Origin: Nematostella vectensis
Taxonomy: Eukaryota > Cnidaria > Anthozoa > Actiniaria > Edwardsiidae
Direction of reading: 5' to 3'
Assembly: GCF_932526225.1 (NCBI RefSeq)
Contig: NC_064042.1
Coordinates: 11,233,040-11,297,039, forward strand
DNA: 64,000 bases
Every line of letters begins with the position of its first letter. The first letter of the stretch is position 1. This document shows, in pieces, positions 1 to 9,400 of this stretch. The position numbers and the translations under genes were made by a program. The notes under the pieces are model-generated. The model was not told where the DNA came from, did no database searches, and saw only the letters and a list, made by a program, of their open reading frames with translations.

Positions 1-615
1 GGCAGGACGTCGAATGACTGATCATCACCAGCAAGTTAAAACTAAGCAGATGGTTAAAATACGTATTTCCCTGATTGAACCGTTACATAGGCCATGGTTG
101 CTAGGTTTGCGCGAATGCGTTGAGATAACATTGTCTAGAAAAGTACACCGATTTTATCACAGTACACTTGTTATTATTGAAGCTTAAAAAAGATAAAAAT
201 TAAATGCCTCAGATCATCGGTAATGTCAAGCAGGAGCGAGATCTGACCTTCGGCTGAACGTCAATTGATTGATCATCACAAGCAAGTAGCACATTGTAGT
301 TTGTAAGAATATATAGAGCATAGATTGTACCATAGCACAACCCATGTGAGTACAGATGCGTATACAGTTGGGTCTTAGGGTGCGCGCGCATCCCCTCTTG
401 GCGGCCAAAAAGTTAGTCATTTCTTATGAATCTTCAAATACTATGTTTCTTTCCATGTGATACCTGCACACACCCCTCAGCCAATCCTGGTACGTGCCTG
501 TGGGGATGTTTATGCGCGCATGCGTTGTTTGCACCTACAGAACCAAAAACCCGGTACCCAATGAGTGCGGTTCCATAAATTTCTTACTGTTTTCGAAAGA
601 GCCAAGCTGTCATAC
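1..615. other. Non-coding stretch at left edge
   Basis: I see no coding exon here. Two weakly similar segments share the phrase GATCATCAC followed by AGCAAGT (near 20-40 and 270-290), suggesting an old internal duplication. By position this should be intron of the second ADAMTS gene, downstream of its third exon on the minus strand. Its prodomain exon is not visible and probably lies off the left edge. Confidence 0.4.
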
Positions 616-688
616 CTTCAGCATGCGATTCGACGCCAAAGAATCTCTTTAGTTCTGCTAAAGTCATGCGATGATGTAACTGAACGGC
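616..688 (-). CDS. Exon 3 of a second, truncated-by-window ADAMTS gene
   Basis: This 73-nt exon is bounded on the minus strand by an acceptor ending CCACAG and a donor GTATGA. It encodes a peptide containing [15 protein letters not shown]. It matches in length, phase and sequence the exon at 26810-26882 of the complete ADAMTS gene, which encodes [15 protein letters not shown] just before the prodomain. It is therefore the start of the prodomain of a paralogous protease whose main body lies left of the window. The match to its partner is what makes so short an exon credible. Confidence 0.75.
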
Positions 689-1225
689 CTGTGGAATATA
701 GACGTAATTTCAATAAGTAATGTTTTGCTTTGCGCCACTTGTGGACATAAGAGATTTTCACAATATGATTTAGGTTTGTTAATCTTTTCATTAACCTTAA
801 TTCATTATTTTGTTTTGTCTCAAATTTGGGTGGGTTTTTCTATCCTTTCCTTTCGCAATTTTACGTATACGTAGTTGTCGCTGTATTTTGGACTACAGTC
901 AGCTCTATGACGGACACCTCGTTATTACGAACAGATACAATCCCTGATGAGAACCGAAATACAAGGAGATGACTGAGAGATTGCTTATACAACCCCTAGC
1001 TATAACGAACACAAAATTACACGATCCCAGCTGTCCGTAATAGCGAGAATGACTATACATCCCAGATGAAGATGAAATTCCTACATGAGCACAAATATAT
1101 CTGCATATAATCTTTTCTCGGAATTCCGATAGCTGGGACCCTACTAACTCTGATCATCTGCCAGCTCAAAGCGTGACTTGTGTTACTTTCAAGTACTTAT
1201 ATTCCCTCGAAAATACGTGTTATTG

Positions 1226-1665
1226 CTTGAAGGTCTCTATTAATCAGTAAGGGTGATATATACTTGTTCAGTTGCCTGAAGTCTTATCTCTTGAAGGTCT
1301 CTATTAATCAGTAAGGGTGATAAATACTTGTTCAGTTGCCTGAAGTCTTATCTCTTAAAGGTCTATATTAATCAGTAAGGGTGATATATACTTGTTCAGT
1401 TGCCTGAAGTCTTATCTCTTGAAGGTCTCTATTAATCAGTAAGAATGATATATACTTGTTCAGTTGCCTGAAGTCTTATCTCTTGAAGGTCTCTATTAAT
1501 CAGTAAGAATGATATATACTTGTTCAGTTGCCTGAAGTCTTATCTCTTGAAGGTCTCTATTAATCAGTAAGAATGATATATACTTGTTCAGTTGCCTGAA
1601 GTCTTATCTCTTGAAGGTCTCTATTAATCAGTAGGGTGATATGTACCTCTAGTAGCCTGCAATCT
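1226..1665. repeat. 64-bp minisatellite, about 6.5 copies
   Basis: Unit starts fall at 1226, 1290, 1354, 1418, 1482, 1546 and 1610, an exact 64-bp period. Each unit opens with CTTGAAGGTCTCTATTAATC or a near variant, and the last copy decays after about 1650. The array lies in the intron between exons 2 and 3 of the partial ADAMTS paralogue. There are no distinct spacers, so it is not a CRISPR array. Confidence 0.95.
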
Positions 1666-1901
1666 AATCGCTTGAGGATCTCGGGATTTTCATACTGGGC
1701 GTTAGTAGCCCGTATAGCGGTCTCCATCACCCCAGTCAGATTGTGCATGTACAGTGTACTTGCTGGCTTTGCAAGGTCTGGTCTGCAACATAAAACATTT
1801 AAGAAACGATCAAAAAGAGGTCCGAGTTTCGGGACTTGACAGTACAATTTGTCAGGTAAAAAGATAATTTAAAAAATATATATATTTTTTTATTACTATA
1901 C

Positions 1902-1936
1902 CTTGCTTCGTGCCTCAGTGTGCAGGCATAAAGTGC
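1902..1936 (-). CDS. Exon 2 (end of signal peptide) of second ADAMTS gene
   Basis: This 35-nt exon has acceptor TTTTCAG and donor GTATAG on the minus strand. It reads TLCLHTEARSK in the phase that joins exon 3. Its partner in the complete gene (27610-27644) is also 35 nt, reads [11 protein letters not shown] and uses the same splice phases. The hydrophobic residues followed by a small-residue/basic region fit the end of a signal peptide. Confidence 0.7.
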
Positions 1937-2079
1937 CTGAAAATGTTCAAATCGCAAGACACAAGAATTAGAAACCAGTAAAAATAAGGCATTGGGATGC
2001 ATGCGTTGTGGACCGCAGACGTATTTGCCTCTAGCTTTTTACAAGCCTGAAATATTTTTAACACAAAATTACTACATAC

Positions 2080-2120
2080 CTGTGATTATCAATAGAAGAA
2101 TTGACTTTGGTACCAATCAT
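2080..2120 (-). CDS. Probable exon 1 of second ADAMTS gene, start codon out of frame
   Basis: A candidate first exon ends at donor GTATGT (2079 downwards). In the frame that joins exon 2 it reads LVPKSILLLIIT, a plausible signal-peptide core. The only ATG (2118-2120) gives 41 nt to the donor, whereas the equivalent exon of the complete gene has 31 nt, so this ATG is one base out of frame with exon 2. Either the start has decayed, the true start is in an unrecognised upstream exon, or there is a sequence error. The homology to the 27.8-kb exon is short, so confidence is limited. Confidence 0.45.
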
Positions 2121-2199
2121 GGTACCAAATATCCTTGTGTGCCTTCTTCTTCTGTTAAAATAGTATATATATGATATGACAAAAAAAACATTATTCGTG

Positions 2200-3800
2200 T
2201 GTGAGAAAAAAAAAAGCGAAACCGTGGTGGAGCGATCCTGATTTTTCATTAGCTTGTAGAGGTTCATAAAACTACCATGACAAGTTTCATTTCTTATAAA
2301 GAAAATATGCCTTTGGTTCTTTCAGTTAAAAGGAAAAAAAGTGATTTTTTTTTGCTGTGTCGAGTGCCTAGCATGAAAAATATGAAATCACTTGAAAGGG
2401 AGTGGGAAAACTCTAAAGTTCAAATGGAACCATTTTTTTTTCATCTAGTTTAAATTTAGATTCAACGTACAAATAAACCTGGACCAAAAGTTAGAGTTTA
2501 AGTCTTCCGAGCTAACATAATGAAATTTATTTTCAAATCAAAAGTAAATAAATTCGAGTTAAAGTAGAATAAGCAGGCTTTTATTGTCCTACTTTAGAGA
2601 GTTTTTACACTCGACATTCGCATTCATTCATAAAACTGAGAAATGCCCATGTTGAGACAGAAAAAAAAATTTAAAATGGCAGCTTTTCATGAAGAAAAAC
2701 AAGGCAATCTCATTGTAAGACGGACAAAAGGTCTGTTTTTACAGTAGCTTAAAGAAGAGCGTGGCCCAGATTACCTTAACTACAAAATGTGAATACAAGA
2801 CTGACGATACCTTTTTATAAGTCTATAAGATGTAATGTGATAGAAAGAGGCGTTAATCTGGCAAGTTTGGGCTCAATTTTCCTAAAAGTCAATTAGAAAT
2901 GTTTGTAAGGCAATTAGAAAAGGCTAAAACGTTTCGTCGTACGCAAAAACACCTTCAGAAAAGACTACTAATGTCTCTTAATGTAGAGAAAAAGACAAAG
3001 AATCCCTTATCTTCTTTGAACGAGAGTGTGTAAGCAGCTTTCCCAAAAAACAATTATAGAATGGAAAAAAAGTAATTGTAGGATTGCCCCTTGTCCAGGC
3101 CAGAACATTGAGTGAGAACAAGAACGAAGGACTATAATATTTGTATTGTGTACCTTAACGCCAAAGTGGGAAAATGACACATACTTTATGGTCTTGAATC
3201 AATTTCACTGATAAAAACCCGTCTTGTTGGTACGTTCGTGCCCCAGGAAGTCAACGGGAGCAAGAAAATGGTTGCAAGTGATGTGTTACACAATTCCTCT
3301 CTCAAGTTGGGGTACATAAGATTGGCCTTGTTTAGTTGTATGTTAAATTAGATGTAGCTTGAACGGTTAAAGCCTTCTTATATAAACTGAACATTTTCTA
3401 ACAAAAGATTGAAAATTAGATTATGTTTTATATGAACAGCATGTTTTACAAGAACTGACATTTTGTCATAAGTTCGCATATCCTTTGGACTTGATTACGT
3501 TGTATCCAAACAAGTTCCTTAGCCTCTAAGCTCTATGTAGTGCAATTTAACTTTCTATACAAGACATTGGATTAAAGTTGTTTGTGGGTTTTGTTCTGAG
3601 TACTAATACAGGTACAATGTTTAACTCGACAAGTTCTAAAATAAACATAATCAAAGGATGACATATGGGAGGTTCTCATGTCGCTAGGTCAACATCCTCC
3701 TTATTATTGAATGATCGGATCAAACAAACTAGGGCAGGGGAAAAAAGGAAGAAGAAACAAATAAATGCTGTATAGTTAACAGGGCTATAGACTTGAAAAA
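2200..3800. other. AT-rich DNA without recognised genes
   Basis: Only short stop-interrupted frames are present. There are many A/T homopolymers. The segment near 3090-3180 contains the phrase CCAGAACATTGAGTG, which recurs in the repeat at 3804-4020. As the region lies upstream of the second ADAMTS start it may contain its promoter, but I see no specific element. Confidence 0.35.
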
Positions 3801-3803
3801 GTT

Positions 3804-4020
3804 GGACGGTTTTTGAACGACTTGGAAAACTTGTTATAAGATGGAGAGTGGGATAGAGCCAGAACATTGAGTGTGAACACGAAACAGTAGACGACATCTG
3901 TATGATTTGGGAAACTTAAAAGTATATAAATAGAAGATGGGGGGGAGAGTGGGATGGCCAAAATATTGAGTGCTAACATGAGCAAGTATAGACGGTTTTG
4001 TACGTCTTGCGGCATTTAAT
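3804..4020. repeat. Degenerate ~95-bp tandem repeat, about 2.3 copies
   Basis: Three units begin near 3804, 3890 and 3993 with GACGGTTTT or variants. They share the internal phrases GAGAGTGGGAT and CATTGAGTG (second unit TATTGAGTG). A diverged copy of part of the unit lies at about 3090-3180. Confidence 0.6.
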
Positions 4021-4099
4021 ATTAAGAATTGTTCGAACAAGAGCTTTATAAAGTCTTTACGAGGGAGGCGTAAGGGTTTGCGGAGATGCAATTCTGCCT

Positions 4100-5089
4100 T
4101 AAATCTGGCGCAGTTTTTTCCTTTTTTGTGTGTTTTATTCCGCGGTATTGCGATTAGACTGCGCGGTTTACGGTTATGGACGTATTTTGACGGTTTTGCG
4201 GTTTTTGGCGTTTTGCTGCGCGGTTTTACGTTTTTCACACTCGCCTTACGCCCCCTCCTTAACGATGTTGAAGGGTCTTGTGTGAAAAGATGTGATGTTT
4301 TCTCGACGATCCGACATCAAATCTTCCATTCGCCATCTTTTTTCCAATCAAATACGAATCAATGCTATTCTCATGATTCAGAAAATTTATAATGATTTTG
4401 TCTAGGGAAATAACAGGAAATGATTCTTAGATGAATGCTACAGATTTTCCTGGATTCACTAAAATGCCATAGAAATTTTTGTTTATTAAACTCACAGGAC
4501 CTTTTCGGTGTGAAAAAGCATATTTTACGTTTTCCATTTACTATTTAAGCGCCCATCCCGATAGTTACTTTGCAATCGAACCCGGAAAATTTCCGCTTTT
4601 TACAATGTATAAATATCGGCTTCTGAAAATGTGTTTTCTTAAGGTGCGAATCCCTTGAAACTGCCATCTCAAAGAACGTGTTGACATAATCCAGAGGCGA
4701 TTTGGACCATTCTACCCCGATTGAATTAAAGTGAGTGATTAAAGACTGACACGGAAGTTTTACAAATATTTAGCATAAAGTTGTGATCTCCTAAAGGGGA
4801 TACATCTTCATCACCATTGCGCATCTTCCTTGCGCAGGGTGTGTGTCCTGAAGACCACTTAAGGGTCACAGTTAAACAGTACCAACCCTGTTCTAAGCAC
4901 TTCATATTTAAAATCCTAATACGTATTAAGAATGGGCCATCCTAGAATTGAGGGACACAAGCTTCTTATAAGCTTACATACGTTCAATAAGTCAAATATA
5001 GAAGGATACGATTCTTGTCTCGACTGGGAATCAAACCCGTTCCATCAGGAGGGAGATGCCTTACACGATTCTGAGATTCCAGTAGTTGA
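4100..5089. other. Non-coding DNA without recognised genes
   Basis: It includes a T/G-rich stretch near 4100-4260 with repeated TTTTGCGGTTTT-like phrases, which creates a long basic open frame on the minus strand by composition alone. Nothing else is recognised. Confidence 0.35.
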
Positions 5090-5263
5090 CGTAGCTATAA
5101 ATTATCATTGGTTGAAAGAGTATGTTGAACGCCTCTGTGAGACGGAATGGTTGTGCTGAGGTTTGGAGCGTTAGCCCTTCGTCGGAGTAAAAGGGCTAAC
5201 GCTAGAAACGTCCACAGAGGCGTTCAGCATTCTTTTTCAACCTTGTGTTGATTTATAGCTTGT
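5090..5263. mobile_element. Foldback / MITE-like inverted-repeat element
   Basis: The two halves are imperfect reverse complements over roughly 55 bases each. The outermost pair is AGCTATAAAT with ATTTATAGCT, next is TTGAACGCCTCTGTG with CACAGAGGCGTTCA, and the innermost is AGCGTTAGCCCTT with AAGGGCTAACGCT. The sequence could fold into one long hairpin. That is typical of foldback or MITE elements. I could not identify a target duplication. Confidence 0.75.
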
Positions 5264-6090
5264 CTACACCACGCCTACGCAAACCATCTAGTTTTTCTAC
5301 AGCTTGTCTGTAGTCTTTCTATATAGTTATACCATGTTAGAGTGGTTTTCAAAATCCCGAGCAACAAAATGTAATTATTAAAGTGTAATATAGTCAAGCC
5401 AGAACAAAAAAGAACAAAGACATTACAGTGTATATTAGTATAAATAAACTAAAAAGTATTTCACGGGTTATTAAAAACCACTCTACTTAAGTAGTATCTT
5501 TACCCTGGTACATTTTAGTAACTCCTCCACCTCCTTCCCGATTTTAAGAGCTTTTTATAGCATCTCTTTCAGATATGGTTATATAGTTCATATGAAGAAA
5601 AGATTGATTGGACTCATTGGAATCCAATTCAGTGCTGGCCAAAAAAAAACGCTTCATGGATTTTGAATGACGGAAGTCAGAAGGCGATTTAGCTGTTGGA
5701 AATCGTCGGCGAGAGTTCGCTAAATATTGAAAACTGCAGTAAACAAATCTAATAAACAGTACAAATCTTATTTTAAGGTATGGCCAAACAATGAAGGCGT
5801 GCTTCCTTGATAGAAGTAAAACAGTGACAATGGCAGGTATCTGACAAAAAGACAACTTTCCTCATAATGAGCAATCTTTATTCTTTCAATGTATAATAGT
5901 TTAACAACTCTATTATATTGGCATTGGCATTTCGTTATTGGTTATTTGTATGCCTTGAAAATATCACCCCGTAATATGTGTAAATAAATGAATATGAAAT
6001 GCTGTGCATTGTACTATTTCATTGATTGTATGCGATGTATAGATGTATGTCGATTCCACGTGACTGGGATCGCTTAGCGGTACAACCTGA
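5264..6090. other. Non-coding DNA with a dispersed repeat
   Basis: Positions about 5625-5770 are an inverted, diverged copy of about 28050-28175: both carry AGTGCTGGCCA or its complement, and a shared segment around CGAACTNTCGNCGACNATTTCC. Otherwise no gene is recognised downstream of the ADAMTS stop codon. Confidence 0.5.
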
Positions 6091-6263
6091 AAGAAAAAGG
6101 CAAGTTTGCGTTGAAATTCTCGACGTACAAAGTTTTAAAGCGACAATAAAAGCGAAAAAAATGATTGAAGCGGACTCCCAAATATGGTATGTAATGACTA
6201 ATAAGGAAATGACCGTGCAAGCTAGAAAAAACGACAGATTTTCAAACAAGATTGACTGATATG
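6090..6263. mobile_element. MITE family A, partial copy
   Basis: The right part of the family described at 6564-6854, in the opposite orientation. It retains GGACTCCCAAATATGGTATG and ends ATTGACTGATATG. It lies just downstream of the ADAMTS stop codon. Confidence 0.8.
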
Positions 6264-6287
6264 AAGTGATATTCACTTACCAAACCC

Positions 6288-6473
6288 TCATTTAGAGCCT
6301 TTGACTTTGTAGACAGCAAGCACCCACGAGCCTCCCGTCCCTTGGTACGAATTCGTTTTCGTGCACTCGATCTTGCCATCCTGCGCATAAGTACTCGCCC
6401 CGTTCTCCCCCGACCAGCACTCGCCGTAGAACTCAATACCGAAGACAGTCCACGTGGGATGCATGGCTTTCAC
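6288..6473 (-). CDS. ADAMTS last exon: WSC-like C-terminal domain and stop
   Basis: The exon follows acceptor GAATAG and is in phase with 7311-7039. It reads [16 protein letters not shown], ends [14 protein letters not shown] and stops at TGA (6290-6288). With the previous exon it forms a roughly 100-residue domain: GCY near the start, an ECEKM segment, then [12 protein letters not shown]. This resembles WSC-type carbohydrate-binding domains (GCYxD, then FGLxxxxxCxCG). The name is inferred from this pattern. A good donor (GTAAGTG) follows the stop at about 6281-6275, so an intron in the 3' UTR is possible. Confidence 0.75.
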   Translation of the reverse strand: MKAMHPTWTVFGIEFYGECWSGENGASTYAQDGKIECTKTNSYQGTGGSWVLAVYKVKGSK

Positions 6474-9400
6474 CTATTCACACACACATACAAAAGATTT
6501 CATCGATACATTAATACATATAAACCTCTAAGAAATCATAAATACAAATTAGTCGGAACTTTCCATATCAGTCAACCTTGTTTTAAAAACTGTCGTTTTT
6601 CTAGCTTGCTCGGTCATTTCCTTATTAGGCATTACATACCATATTTGGGAGTCCGCTTCAATCATTTTTTTTTCGCTTTTTTATCGCTCTAGAGCTTTGT
6701 AAGTCGAGAATTTCCACATAAACTACAATTTTGCTGACAGCCATCTTGGAAATGGAGCCTAGTCCCTAACGTTTTAGAATATCACAGGTCTCCCGCGCGC
6801 TCTCCCCAGGCTCTTATAGACCATTTAGAAAAACGACAGCCATTGATTGATATGGGTTGACGACAACGTTTTGTCAATCGACTGTATATAAAAAGTTTCC
6901 CCTTAAAGTGAGGGGTGGTGGGGGGGCTCAAAGTAAGATTCAGAGACATCCTTAGGGTCAGAGGGAATTAACAACCATTTTTTAGACTTAAAATGCGACG
7001 TTTATTTCAATAATAAATAAAGAAAGTCGAAACTTTACCATTTTTTCGCACTCAGCAATGGTTTTGCTCATGTCATGCCAATCGATATTTGATCGGAGAT
7101 TCGCGACCAATTTCGGTAAGGGACGATCGATGTCCCTATAGCATCCGAGAAAGTTCGAACACTCCACATCGCTGTTGCATTCTTGTTGAGGCGTAGGCTT
7201 GGTGGCTTGATCACAATCGGAATCCGAGAGAGACTGGTACACACTGTTCAGGTCCTTCCGCTTACAGGTTACAGTTCTTGTCTGTTGACCCCCCGCACAG
7301 GTCTGCGAGCACTGAAATGAATTCACACAATGCCAATACATTTTCTGTCATGATGGAAAGCTTCATTCGAACCTTCTCAGGGAAGGAGAGATACTCGACT
7401 ATAAGCTTAGGAGGTTGATAGAACTAAAAAAATACCTATTTTGAATTTTATACCAAAAAAAGAAAATTCGCAGAAAAGTCTTTTTCCAAACGCAGTGTAA
7501 TTGACCCCCCCCCCCAACAACAACAACAACAAAAAAGAACAACAGCTAATGATAGTAAAAAGTATATTTACTTTACACCCCAAAAATCTCAGACAAATTT
7601 TTAAACTTCCAATTACGTATAGCGATAAGCTCCATGAGTTTGGGAATAACTACGCCAACTTGCAAAAAATGGTTATCCTTTTTATTTCCTAGCAGCCATC
7701 TTGAGTAGGGCATGAAAGTGGTAGCCATCTTGAATTACAAGCATTCTCGCGTTCTTGCCTTAGTATTCCTTATACCATTCAGGCGAAAAACAAAATAGTT
7801 TAAAATGAAATATGATTACAATAGTTCTTCATAATTGCATCAGATAATAAAAAATAAAGAGCACATTATAATGATACTTACCGCTGACCACTCCGTAGCG
7901 ACCCATTCAGCGGGGCAGTTGTCGTAATTTTCACATTTTTGACTCAAGGCTGGTTTACTTCCGGTACAGCTGGAATCCGGAAGTGTCTTGTACTGATTGG
8001 ACCCAGCAAATATCTCACGGCGGCAGACGACCGAGCGGGACTGAGAACCTTTACCACAGGTAGCAGAGCATGGGTTCCATTCGGTCTTGTACCAGCTGTC
8101 AATCAAATAAGACATCAGCCGAAATTGTTAGACCTTATACAATGATTCTATAGACAACATCAACTAACTTGATATGTACCTAACGAACTTTGTTTGCTTA
8201 TGCTTTTAAATTGTAATGGAAATAAGAATCTTCATCCCTTCTGTCCGTGTTTGGCTCTACCGAGCTCCCGAATGTTTTAGGCTCCCTGTGGAAAGTTGAG
8301 TGACCCATTCTCCTCCTCGCACAGTATTACGCGGAGCACAGGAGTTCCACGCCAATTATGGACATGATGGGGGTGTGTGTGTGTGTGGGGGGGTGTGAAA
8401 TGGTTAAGATAAAGGATCTCAAACCTTTAATTTTCTCACTCGTATAAAAATTCATTTTTTGTTGTCTTGTAGTAACGCATATTTTGTCATGCAGTGCCTT
8501 TTTTGTGTCATTTAGTCAGGTGGTCCCAATTTTTTACAATACACGGCCCCTTATATGTCACGCAATCTTGCGTTTTTTGTCACGTATTGTATAATCAAAG
8601 TGCAGCACTTTACCTTACGTCACGTGGTCCTAGCTCGGTGTCATCCAGAACTATCTATACTACGTATATTAACCTTAAATGTCACATATTGTCATCTCTT
8701 CCATATGCTTTCTTTCACTGATATCTCATTGCTTGACATATACCTGGCAGCGCACGGGGCGATCTCACATTCTTGCGTTGATGCGGGTTTTGCGTCTTCG
8801 CAGAAGCTGTCTGCGACGTAAGTCCCGTCATCACTGCGCATGCACGACACGTGACGCCCTTGAGAACCTGCGCATGTGCAAGAGTGTTGAATTGTGGGGT
8901 TCCAGAAAATATCCCCCCTCCGTCTTCGACAGCGGGAATTTTCTCATAAGAAATTTTATCCCCGCGAACTCAGATCAATCGATCTAACACGTTACGCTTC
9001 CAGAAAGTTTCTTTACATACTCTCGACCCGCTATTAACTGGAAATTTTATCCGTCTAACTTGAGAGTTTGAGTGAATTGGGTTTCACTGCGAGTGTTATA
9101 CTTTTATACCATTGCGCTATTCCTGAATACAAATATGCCTATCTCCACGGATGGAATTTTTTTAGCAGGCCCTCCAAGCCCCATCCCTAAAATTTCCAAA
9201 TCCCTCCCTTGGGGTATGGATATTTTCTAGAATAAAGCACTCGGTGGAAAATGTTGATCACATGTGTTTGATGTACAGTTCTCACCAGGCCCACAGGCAA
9301 AAGAGCATTCACTCCAAATTCCGGTACTCCACTGATAATGATCCGGACACTCCACATCGCTGTTGCATTTTTGTTGAGGCGTAGGCTTGGTGGCTTGATC

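Noticed and set aside
1226-1665. Regular 64-bp repeats resembling a CRISPR array
   Set aside because: The units are contiguous with no unique spacers, and the sequence is eukaryotic; it is a minisatellite.
3834-4238. 134-residue basic open frame on the minus strand
   Set aside because: Arises from low-complexity T/G-rich DNA and a degenerate repeat; no family resemblance or splice support.
6342-6692. 116-residue plus-strand open frame
   Set aside because: Antisense to the last ADAMTS exon and running into MITE family A.
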